From: Auanema rhodensis
Taxonomy: Eukaryota > Nematoda > Chromadorea > Rhabditida > Rhabditidae
DNA length: 64,000 nt
Assembly (NCBI GenBank): GCA_964057225.1
Contig: OZ059894.1
Span: forward strand, 11,604,131 to 11,668,130
Direction: 5' to 3'
Shown here: positions 54,187 to 64,000 of the stretch, piece after piece
Layout of the letters: every line of letters starts with the position of its first letter
Position numbering within the stretch: position 1 is the first letter of the stretch
Made by a program: the position numbers and the translations under genes
Notes under the pieces: generated by a model
Seen by the model: only the letters and a program-made list of their open reading frames with translations
Databases searched by the model: none
Told to the model about the DNA's origin: nothing

Positions 54187-54304
54187 GCTTACGACACCCG
54201 GGATTCCCAAGCCGTCTCCGATCCAAGTACTAACCGGGCCCAACGTTGCTTGACTTGCCAGATCGGACGGGATGGCGTACTTTCAACGTGGTATGGTCGT
54301 AAGC
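54187..54304 (-). rRNA. 5S rRNA (5S-A)
   Basis: Consensus copy. Confidence 0.97.
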
Positions 54305-54546
54305 AATGTTATATTCTTCATTATCAGTTATATCACTCTAAATCTTGTTGTTAATAGTTAGGACCACAAAGAAAACAACAGGAACAGTAACAAATGAAAT
54401 GCCCAAACTTTACAGTGTTCGAGTTATTTACAGTATCTAAGACTACCTCTGTCGTGTTATTAGAGCAAACATTCGATTAACAACAACTTTTTTTTAGTTA
54501 TCAAAGCTTTTTTATTTCTTCAAAAAATTTCAAATAAAATATAAAA

Positions 54547-54664
54547 GCTTACGACACCCGGGATTCCCAAGCCGTCTCCGATCCAAGTACTAACCGGGCC
54601 CAACGTTGCTTGACTTGCCAGATCGGACGGGATGGCGTACTTTCAACGTGGTATGGTCGTAAGC
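54547..54664 (-). rRNA. 5S rRNA (5S-B)
   Basis: Consensus copy. Confidence 0.97.
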
Positions 54665-54806
54665 AATGTCATATTCTTCATTATCAGTTATATCACTCTA
54701 AATCTTGTTGTTAATAGATACGACCACAAAGAAAACAACAGGAACAGTAACAATAACAAAAAAAAATTTTTTTTCACCTATGTGTCTAAAGGTTAGCCAT
54801 GTATCC

Positions 54807-54852
<46 letters not shown>

Positions 54853-56034
54853 ACAGTAAAAAGTCCAATCAAGAGAGAAATTTTTTCAACACATAGTTGT
54901 TTTTTTTTTAAATATCATTGTTTTTCCTCATAACTCGGTTTAAACTCGTTCTAACCCGTTGAAATACGTCTAGAAAGTCTTTATAACATGCATATGTATG
55001 ATAGAACTTCATATTTATTGTAATAGAAAATTTTATTTTCAGACGTCTTGGTTAACAATGATATGTTTTACCCCCTTATAATTTTTATCATAATGTTCCT
55101 TATACGGAACGCTCAATGAAACTTGCTTCCAGAAAAATTTCTTTCTATTTTTTCTTCATATGTACGTAGATACTATAGAGAACTATGATAGAAAACTTTA
55201 ACATTCACGAAATCATCATTTCTCATTACGCTACGGAGGTTTAAAAAGCTGTGTTTTACCTTATAATAGACCGGAAAACCCTTGTGTTAAAACTGGACCG
55301 TTTTTACACATATAAAAATGTCCCGTATTCGGGACCCTAATGTAACTTTTGATTCCCTATATTTTTTTTCATGAAATTTACAATCTACTGTAGAAAGAAG
55401 AATTATTTTTATAAAAACTGTAAATTTTTGAAAAATGAAAACAAAACGAAAACAAAAACAACTTTTTTTTGAACATTTTCTCACACAAGGGTCCCCCCTT
55501 ACCTACTTTTTTTCTCATTACTCGTTTCAACCTCATCCGATCACTCTGCAAACATGTTTAATCGTTCTAACTTGTTGAAATACGTCTTAAAAGTCTAAAC
55601 AACATGCATATGCATAATAGAAACCACCCGAATAGGCCCCCACGCACTAAACGAGATATATACATTACCAGTATAGTAATAGAACACATATTGAAGATTA
55701 ATTCGATAAGAACAATTTATTGACGTAGAGAATGTTTGTTCCGAAAAACTACAATATTAAACTATAAAAGTAACAAAAGCGTAGAGGCAGCAAAGACATG
55801 AATAAACATAAATGTAAATACAGAATTACCAGGTAGTACATAAGTATGACAAAAAATTATAAGAAAGCCATGAAAATAGAAGGTTTGTGAACAAATGAGA
55901 GGTACATCTTTGATCGTATAGTCATTTCTAAACCGTTCGTATGCTGCAGCATCGTCATAAGCGTCACTCAAGTTGAATTTCCATGTGTACTACACGATTT
56001 TCATTCTTATTGTTACATTCTTTCCCTGAGGGAA

Positions 56035-56218
56035 TGGGCCGTTCCCGCCAGCAGTGCAAGAGCGGGTCGACCCGTGAGGTGGAGCTAGCAAGCCAGCATC
56101 TACCTCAAGTCTCAAAAATCGGTTAACCTTATTGTGAACCAATGGAACACATATCGAAGGTTAATTCGATAAGAACGATTACTACACTTTGATCTTAGCC
56201 AAAAGGCCGAGAAGCGAT
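56035..56218 (-). ncRNA. U2 snRNA (intact)
   Basis: Full 184 nt consensus copy. Confidence 0.96.
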
Positions 56219-56303
56219 ACAGCATAGCCATGAGTATCAAAGACATCAAGCAAATGTATCGTACTTGTTACGAGTGCACTCTCTCATTTGAATATAAAAG
56301 TGT

Positions 56304-56381
56304 GGTTTGACAATCTTGACTGTACAGGTCATAAATGGCTCATATAAACTGTGGATTTACTCAACTTTTGGACTTATTTTT
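56304..56381 (+). ncRNA. Candidate SL RNA
   Basis: Same as 12073. Confidence 0.6.
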
Positions 56382-56661
56382 TTCTTATTCGAAGCGCTGC
56401 ACTTTTTTCTATTCTTTTTATTCAAATACTTGTATATAGTTTTATATGTACGGTTGCAAAGTTTCCGAATATTTTATATATTTTTATACAATAATTAGGA
56501 GAAGGTTAATACAATGAAATCTCCCAACTTTACAGTGTTTGTATTGCTTACAGTATCTAGAACAACCACTCTTGTAATATTAGAGCACATATCAATCAAC
56601 AACTTTTTCTAGTTATCAAAGCTTTTTTATTTCTTCAAGATATTTCAAATAAAATATAAAA

Positions 56662-56779
56662 GCTTACGACACCCGGGATTCCCAAGCCGTCTCCGATCCA
56701 AGTACTAACCGGGCCCAACGTTGCTTGACTTGCCAGATCGGACGGGATGGCGTACTTTCAACGTGGTATGGTCGTAAGC
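56662..56779 (-). rRNA. 5S rRNA (5S-A)
   Basis: Consensus copy. Confidence 0.97.
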
Positions 56780-57021
56780 AATGTTATATTCTTCATTATC
56801 AGTTATATCACTCTAAATCTTGTTGTTAATAGTTAGGACCACAAAGAAAACAACAGGAACAGTAACAAATGAAATGCCCAAACTTTACAGTGTTCGAGTT
56901 ATTTACAGTATCTAAGACTACCTCTGTCGTGTTATTAGAGCAAACATTCGATTAACAACAACTTTTTTTTAGTTATCAAAGCTTTTTTATTTCTTCAAAA
57001 AATTTCAAATAAAATATAAAA

Positions 57022-57139
57022 GCTTACGACACCCGGGATTCCCAAGCCGTCTCCGATCCAAGTACTAACCGGGCCCAACGTTGCTTGACTTGCCAGATCG
57101 GACGGGATGGCGTACTTTCAACGTGGTATGGTCGTAAGC
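57022..57139 (-). rRNA. 5S rRNA (5S-B)
   Basis: Consensus copy. Confidence 0.97.
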
Positions 57140-57281
57140 AATGTCATATTCTTCATTATCAGTTATATCACTCTAAATCTTGTTGTTAATAGATACGACC
57201 ACAAAGAAAACAACAGGAACAGTAACAATAACAAAAAAAATTTTTTTTTCACCTATGTGTCTAAAGGTTAGCCATGTATCC

Positions 57282-57331
<50 letters not shown>

Positions 57332-58513
57332 ACAGTAAAAAGTCCAATCAAGAGAGAAATTTTTTCAACACATAGTTGTTTTTTTTTTAAATATCATTGT
57401 TTTTCCTCATAACTCGGTTTAAACTCGTTCTAACCCGTTGAAATACGTCTAGAAAGTCTTTATAACATGCATATGTATGATAGAACTTCATATTTATTGT
57501 AATAGAAAATTTTATTTTCAGACGTCTTGGTTAACAATGATATGTTTTACCCCCTTATAATTTTTATCATAATGTTCCTTATACGGAACGCTCAATGAAA
57601 CTTGCTTCCAGAAAAATTTCTTTCTATTTTTTCTTCATATGTACGTAGATACTATAGAGAACTATGATAGAAAACTTTAACATTCACGAAATCATCATTT
57701 CTCATTACGCTACGGAGGTTTAAAAAGCTGTGTTTTACCTTATAATAGACCGGAAAACCCTTGTGTTAAAACTGGACCGTTTTTACACATATAAAAATGT
57801 CCCGTATTCGGGACCCTAATGTAACTTTTGATTCCCTATATTTTTTTTCATGAAATTTACAATCTACTGTAGAAAGAAGAATTATTTTTATAAAAACTGT
57901 AAATTTTTGAAAAATGAAAACAAAACGAAAACAAAAACAACTTTTTTTTGAACATTTTCTCACACAAGGGTCCCCCCTTACCTACTTTTTTTCTCATTAC
58001 TCGTTTCAACCTCATCCGATCACTCTGCAAACATGTTTAATCGTTCTAACTTGTTGAAATACGTCTTAAAAGTCTAAACAACATGCATATGCATAATAGA
58101 AACCACCCGAATAGGCCCCCACGCACTAAACGAGATATATACATTACCAGTATAGTAATAGAACACATATTGAAGATTAATTCGATAAGAACAATTTATT
58201 GACGTAGAGAATGTTTGTTCCGAAAAACTACAATATTAAACTATAAAAGTAACAAAAGCGTAGAGGCAGCAAAGACATGAATAAACATAAATGTAAATAC
58301 AGAATTACCAGGTAGTACATAAGTATGACAAAAAATTATAAGAAAGCCATGAAAATAGAAGGTTTGTGAACAAATGAGAGGTACATCTTTGATCGTATAG
58401 TCATTTCTAAACCGTTCGTATGCTGCAGCATCGTCATAAGCGTCACTCAAGTTGAATTTCCATGTGTACTACACGATTTTCATTCTTATTGTTACATTCT
58501 TTCCCTGAGGGAA

Positions 58514-58697
58514 TGGGCCGTTCCCGCCAGCAGTGCAAGAGCGGGTCGACCCGTGAGGTGGAGCTAGCAAGCCAGCATCTACCTCAAGTCTCAAAAATCG
58601 GTTAACCTTATTGTGAACCAATGGAACACATATCGAAGGTTAATTCGATAAGAACGATTACTACACTTTGATCTTAGCCAAAAGGCCGAGAAGCGAT
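58514..58697 (-). ncRNA. U2 snRNA (intact)
   Basis: Full 184 nt consensus copy. Confidence 0.96.
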
Positions 58698-58782
58698 ACA
58701 GCATAGCCATGAGTATCAAAGACATCAAGCAAATGTATCGTACTTGTTACGAGTGCACTCTCTCATTTGAATATAAAAGTGT

Positions 58783-58860
58783 GGTTTGACAATCTTGACT
58801 GTACAGGTCATAAATGGCTCATATAAACTGTGGATTTACTCAACTTTTGGACTTATTTTT
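58783..58860 (+). ncRNA. Candidate SL RNA
   Basis: Same as 12073. Confidence 0.6.
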
Positions 58861-59140
58861 TTCTTATTCGAAGCGCTGCACTTTTTTCTATTCTTTTTAT
58901 TCAAATACTTGTATATAGTTTTATATGTACGGTTGCAAAGTTTCCGAATATTTTATATATTTTTATACAATAATTAGGAGAAGGTTAATACAATGAAATC
59001 TCCCAACTTTACAGTGTTTGTATTGCTTACAGTATCTAGAACAACCACTCTTGTAATATTAGAGCACATATCAATCAACAACTTTTTCTAGTTATCAAAG
59101 CTTTTTTATTTCTTCAAGATATTTCAAATAAAATATAAAA

Positions 59141-59258
59141 GCTTACGACACCCGGGATTCCCAAGCCGTCTCCGATCCAAGTACTAACCGGGCCCAACGT
59201 TGCTTGACTTGCCAGATCGGACGGGATGGCGTACTTTCAACGTGGTATGGTCGTAAGC
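59141..59258 (-). rRNA. 5S rRNA (5S-A)
   Basis: Consensus copy. Confidence 0.97.
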
Positions 59259-59500
59259 AATGTTATATTCTTCATTATCAGTTATATCACTCTAAATCTT
59301 GTTGTTAATAGTTAGGACCACAAAGAAAACAACAGGAACAGTAACAAATGAAATGCCCAAACTTTACAGTGTTCGAGTTATTTACAGTATCTAAGACTAC
59401 CTCTGTCGTGTTATTAGAGCAAACATTCGATTAACAACAACTTTTTTTTAGTTATCAAAGCTTTTTTATTTCTTCAAAAAATTTCAAATAAAATATAAAA

Positions 59501-59618
59501 GCTTACGACACCCGGGATTCCCAAGCCGTCTCCGATCCAAGTACTAACCGGGCCCAACGTTGCTTGACTTGCCAGATCGGACGGGATGGCGTACTTTCAA
59601 CGTGGTATGGTCGTAAGC
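59501..59618 (-). rRNA. 5S rRNA (5S-B)
   Basis: Consensus copy. Confidence 0.97.
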
Positions 59619-60974
59619 AATGTCATATTCTTCATTATCAGTTATATCACTCTAAATCTTGTTGTTAATAGATACGACCACAAAGAAAACAACAGGAACA
59701 GTAACAATAACAAAAAAAATTTTTTTTTCACCTATGTGTCTAAAGGTTAGCCATGTATCCGTTTATATATATATATATATATATATATATCAACAGTAAA
59801 AAGTCCAATCAAGAGAGAAATTTTTTCAACACATAGTTGTTTTTTTTTTAAATATCATTGTTTTTCCTCATAACTCGGTTTAAACTCGTTCTAACCCGTT
59901 GAAATACGTCTAGAAAGTCTTTATAACATGCATATGTATGATAGAACTTCATATTTATTGTAATAGAAAATTTTATTTTCAGACGTCTTGGTTAACAATG
60001 ATATGTTTTACCCCCTTATAATTTTTATCATAATGTTCCTTATACGGAACGCTCAATGAAACTTGCTTCCAGAAAAATTTCTTTCTATTTTTTCTTCATA
60101 TGTACGTAGATACTATAGAGAACTATGATAGAAAACTTTAACATTCACGAAATCATCATTTCTCATTACGCTACGGAGGTTTAAAAAGCTGTGTTTTACC
60201 TTATAATAGACCGGAAAACCCTTGTGTTAAAACTGGACCGTTTTTACACATATAAAAATGTCCCGTATTCGGGACCCTAATGTAACTTTTGATTCCCTAT
60301 ATTTTTTTTCATGAAATTTACAATCTACTGTAGAAAGAAGAATTATTTTTATAAAAACTGTAAATTTTTGAAAAATGAAAACAAAACGAAAACAAAAACA
60401 ACTTTTTTTTGAACATTTTCTCACACAAGGGTCCCCCCTTACCTACTTTTTTTCTCATTACTCGTTTCAACCTCATCCGATCACTCTGCAAACATGTTTA
60501 ATCGTTCTAACTTGTTGAAATACGTCTTAAAAGTCTAAACAACATGCATATGCATAATAGAAACCACCCGAATAGGCCCCCACGCACTAAACGAGATATA
60601 TACATTACCAGTATAGTAATAGAACACATATTGAAGATTAATTCGATAAGAACAATTTATTGACGTAGAGAATGTTTGTTCCGAAAAACTACAATATTAA
60701 ACTATAAAAGTAACAAAAGCGTAGAGGCAGCAAAGACATGAATAAACATAAATGTAAATACAGAATTACCAGGTAGTACATAAGTATGACAAAAAATTAT
60801 AAGAAAGCCATGAAAATAGAAGGTTTGTGAACAAATGAGAGGTACATCTTTGATCGTATAGTCATTTCTAAACCGTTCGTATGCTGCAGCATCGTCATAA
60901 GCGTCACTCAAGTTGAATTTCCATGTGTACTACACGATTTTCATTCTTATTGTTACATTCTTTCCCTGAGGGAA

Positions 60975-61158
60975 TGGGCCGTTCCCGCCAGCAGTGCAAG
61001 AGCGGGTCGACCCGTGAGGTGGAGCTAGCAAGCCAGCATCTACCTCAAGTCTCAAAAATCGGTTAACCTTATTGTGAACCAATGGAACACATATCGAAGG
61101 TTAATTCGATAAGAACGATTACTACACTTTGATCTTAGCCAAAAGGCCGAGAAGCGAT
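60975..61158 (-). ncRNA. U2 snRNA (intact)
   Basis: Full 184 nt consensus copy. Confidence 0.96.
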
Positions 61159-61243
61159 ACAGCATAGCCATGAGTATCAAAGACATCAAGCAAATGTATC
61201 GTACTTGTTACGAGTGCACTCTCTCATTTGAATATAAAAGTGT

Positions 61244-61321
61244 GGTTTGACAATCTTGACTGTACAGGTCATAAATGGCTCATATAAACTGTGGATTTAC
61301 TCAACTTTTGGACTTATTTTT
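61244..61321 (+). ncRNA. Candidate SL RNA
   Basis: Same as 12073. Confidence 0.6.
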
Positions 61322-61601
61322 TTCTTATTCGAAGCGCTGCACTTTTTTCTATTCTTTTTATTCAAATACTTGTATATAGTTTTATATGTACGGTTGCAAA
61401 GTTTCCGAATATTTTATATATTTTTATACAATAATTAGGAGAAGGTTAATACAATGAAATCTCCCAACTTTACAGTGTTTGTATTGCTTACAGTATCTAG
61501 AACAACCACTCTTGTAATATTAGAGCACATATCAATCAACAACTTTTTCTAGTTATCAAAGCTTTTTTATTTCTTCAAGATATTTCAAATAAAATATAAA
61601 A

Positions 61602-61719
61602 GCTTACGACACCCGGGATTCCCAAGCCGTCTCCGATCCAAGTACTAACCGGGCCCAACGTTGCTTGACTTGCCAGATCGGACGGGATGGCGTACTTTCA
61701 ACGTGGTATGGTCGTAAGC
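61602..61719 (-). rRNA. 5S rRNA (5S-A)
   Basis: Consensus copy. Confidence 0.97.
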
Positions 61720-61961
61720 AATGTTATATTCTTCATTATCAGTTATATCACTCTAAATCTTGTTGTTAATAGTTAGGACCACAAAGAAAACAACAGGAAC
61801 AGTAACAAATGAAATGCCCAAACTTTACAGTGTTCGAGTTATTTACAGTATCTAAGACTACCTCTGTCGTGTTATTAGAGCAAACATTCGATTAACAACA
61901 ACTTTTTTTTAGTTATCAAAGCTTTTTTATTTCTTCAAAAAATTTCAAATAAAATATAAAA

Positions 61962-62079
61962 GCTTACGACACCCGGGATTCCCAAGCCGTCTCCGATCCA
62001 AGTACTAACCGGGCCCAACGTTGCTTGACTTGCCAGATCGGACGGGATGGCGTACTTTCAACGTGGTATGGTCGTAAGC
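61962..62079 (-). rRNA. 5S rRNA (5S-B)
   Basis: Consensus copy. Confidence 0.97.
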
Positions 62080-62221
62080 AATGTCATATTCTTCATTATC
62101 AGTTATATCACTCTAAATCTTGTTGTTAATAGATACGACCACAAAGAAAACAACAGGAACAGTAACAATAACAAAAAAAATTTTTTTTTCACCTATGTGT
62201 CTAAAGGTTAGCCATGTATCC

Positions 62222-62269
<48 letters not shown>

Positions 62270-63451
62270 ACAGTAAAAAGTCCAATCAAGAGAGAAATTT
62301 TTTCAACACATAGTTTTTTTTTTTTTAAATATCATTGTTTTTCCTCATAACTCGGTTTAAACTCGTTCTAACCCGTTGAAATACGTCTAGAAAGTCTTTA
62401 TAACATGCATATGTATGATAGAACTTCATATTTATTGTAATAGAAAATTTTATTTTCAGACGTCTTGGTTAACAATGATATGTTTTACCCCCTTATAATT
62501 TTTATCATAATGTTCCTTATACGGAACGCTCAATGAAACTTGCTTCCAGAAAAATTTCTTTCTATTTTTTCTTCATATGTACGTAGATACTATAGAGAAC
62601 TATGATAGAAAACTTTAACATTCACGAAATCATCATTTCTCATTACGCTACGGAGGTTTAAAAAGCTGTGTTTTACCTTATAATAGACCGGAAAACCCTT
62701 GTGTTAAAACTGGACCGTTTTTACACATATAAAAATGTCCCGTATTCGGGACCCTAATGTAACTTTTGATTCCCTATATTTTTTTTCATGAAATTTACAA
62801 TCTACTGTAGAAAGAAGAATTATTTTTATAAAAACTGTAAATTTTTGAAAAATGAAAACAAAACGAAAACAAAAACAACTTTTTTTTGAACATTTTCTCA
62901 CACAAGGGTCCCCCCTTACCTACTTTTTTTCTCATTACTCGTTTCAACCTCATCCGATCACTCTGCAAACATGTTTAATCGTTCTAACTTGTTGAAATAC
63001 GTCTTAAAAGTCTAAACAACATGCATATGCATAATAGAAACCACCCGAATAGGCCCCCACGCACTAAACGAGATATATACATTACCAGTATAGTAATAGA
63101 ACACATATTGAAGATTAATTCGATAAGAACAATTTATTGACGTAGAGAATGTTTGTTCCGAAAAACTACAATATTAAACTATAAAAGTAACAAAAGCGTA
63201 GAGGCAGCAAAGACATGAATAAACATAAATGTAAATACAGAATTACCAGGTAGTACATAAGTATGACAAAAAATTATAAGAAAGCCATGAAAATAGAAGG
63301 TTTGTGAACAAATGAGAGGTACATCTTTGATCGTATAGTCATTTCTAAACCGTTCGTATGCTGCAGCATCGTCATAAGCGTCACTCAAGTTGAATTTCCA
63401 TGTGTACTACACGATTTTCATTCTTATTGTTACATTCTTTCCCTGAGGGAA

Positions 63452-63598
63452 TGGGCCGTTCCCGCCAGCAGTGCAAGAGCGGGTCGACCCGTGAGGTGGA
63501 GCTAGCAAGCCAGCATCTACCTCAAGTCTCAAAAATCGGTTAACCTTATTGTGAACCAATGGAACACATATCGAAGGTTAATTCGATAAGAACGATTA
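63452..63598 (-). pseudogene. U2 snRNA 3' part, interrupted at window edge
   Basis: U2 nt 38-184. The 59-bp segment 63540-63598 is the left target duplicate. The 5' part lies outside the window. Confidence 0.95.
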
Positions 63599-64000
63599 AT
63601 GGTTTATTGAATAACTAATGTTATGATACAATAAATAACCAATAAAAAAGAGCCCAGAATCGGGGAGACGGTATTACCAGTACAACTTAAAACAGCAAGT
63701 AATTAAAAAGTACATAATAAGACACATTGCCAACAGAGGCTAAAACGACTCAAGAGTCGGGGGAGTGGGTTAAAAAAAATGAACAAAAAAATGAATATTA
63801 AAGCAGAACAATGAGAAATCAAGTGCCGCTATGATCAAACAATTTGAGTGCCTACGGCAATGATGTTAAAAATAAACAACAAAATACATGTACCAATGAA
63901 GGTCAGAAAGAAAGAAACAAAAGACAAAAATAAGTAATACAAAAAGTAAATACATTACAATCAAATCACAAACAAGTCAATTGATAATTTCTTCTTCATA
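63599..64000 (-). mobile_element. U2-specific non-LTR retrotransposon with RLE, copy 3 (partial)
   Basis: The 3' UTR and the last few codons match copies 1 and 2. Small A-run differences place it closer to copy 2. The rest runs off the window. Confidence 0.93.
63977..64000 (-). CDS. RT / endonuclease protein, copy 3, C-terminal end only
   Basis: The TGA stop and the last seven codons (YEEEIIN) of the 1092-aa protein family; the remainder is beyond the window edge. Confidence 0.85.
   Translation of the reverse strand, partial: YEEEIIN

Larger units (their letters stand above)
1..64000. repeat. Tandem array of 2.47-kb 5S / U2 / SL-candidate units
   Basis: The same unit recurs through the window with near-perfect identity. 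Measured between successive SL-candidate starts, uninterrupted units are 2459-2481 bp, apart from one of 2380 bp that carries a deletion. Plus-strand order within a unit is: TA microsatellite, AT-rich spacer, relic of a U2-targeted element, U2 gene (minus), SL candidate (plus), hairpin block A, 5S-A (minus), hairpin block B, 5S-B (minus). Blocks A and B with their 5S genes are an internal duplication with a 360-bp step. The homogeneity implies concerted evolution by unequal exchange or gene conversion. Copy number at this locus may be over- or under-stated by assembly. Confidence 0.95.

Noticed and set aside
10454..64000. U1, U4, U5, U6 snRNA or tRNA genes in the unit
   Set aside because: Looked for their characteristic 5' sequences and tRNA box motifs by eye; none found.

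Overview
This window is a piece of nematode nuclear DNA made almost entirely of one tandem array. The repeat unit is about 2.47 kb and carries a cluster of small-RNA genes. On the minus strand each unit has two identical 118-nt 5S rRNA genes and one 184-nt U2 snRNA gene. On the plus strand, divergent from U2, is a candidate spliced-leader (SL) RNA gene that starts GGTTTGAC, has an ACAG|GT donor and an AACTTTTGG Sm-like site. The 5S sequence type, the 5S/SL linkage and the retroelement types point to a nematode. A clade I worm such as Trichinella is a guess; the sequence does not settle it. There are no ordinary host protein genes here.

Layout. Bases 1-650 are the end of one unit. Bases 651-10452 are a complete BEL/Pao LTR retroelement (gag-pol-env-like polyprotein of 2643 aa plus a second, gag-like ORF) with a 5-bp target duplication, inserted 60 bp upstream of a 5S gene. 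Bases 10453-12877 complete that unit and begin the next. Bases 12878-15519 are a complete Mutator-like (MULE) DNA transposon inside a 5S gene, with a 9-bp duplication. The rest, to 64000, is unit after unit. SL-candidate starts are at 12073, 20972, 23451, 33322, 35702, 38183, 40648, 43115, 45592, 48879, 51354, 53829, 56304, 58783 and 61244. Units differ mainly in the length of a TA microsatellite.

The most striking feature is repeated insertion into U2. Four of the 16 U2 loci are interrupted, always within or next to the GUAGUA branch-point-recognition sequence (U2 nt 34-39). Two complete copies (17081-20790, 25808-29516) and the edge of a third (from 63599) belong to an autonomous non-LTR retrotransposon with a restriction-like endonuclease. 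It encodes a 1092-aa protein with two N-terminal zinc fingers, an RT with YADD, a CCHC motif and a PD..D nuclease, and makes 58-59 bp target duplications. A second class of short U2-targeted elements (788-866 bp) uses the same first junction but makes 40-bp duplications. Four of these sit in tandem at 29575-33158 and one at 47928-48715. A decayed member of the short class is fixed in every unit just 3' of U2.

The array therefore supplies 5S, U2 and probably SL RNA to the cell and acts as a safe harbour for site-specific and opportunistic elements. Each insertion silences one gene copy while many remain: 12 U2 and 30 5S genes are uninterrupted here.
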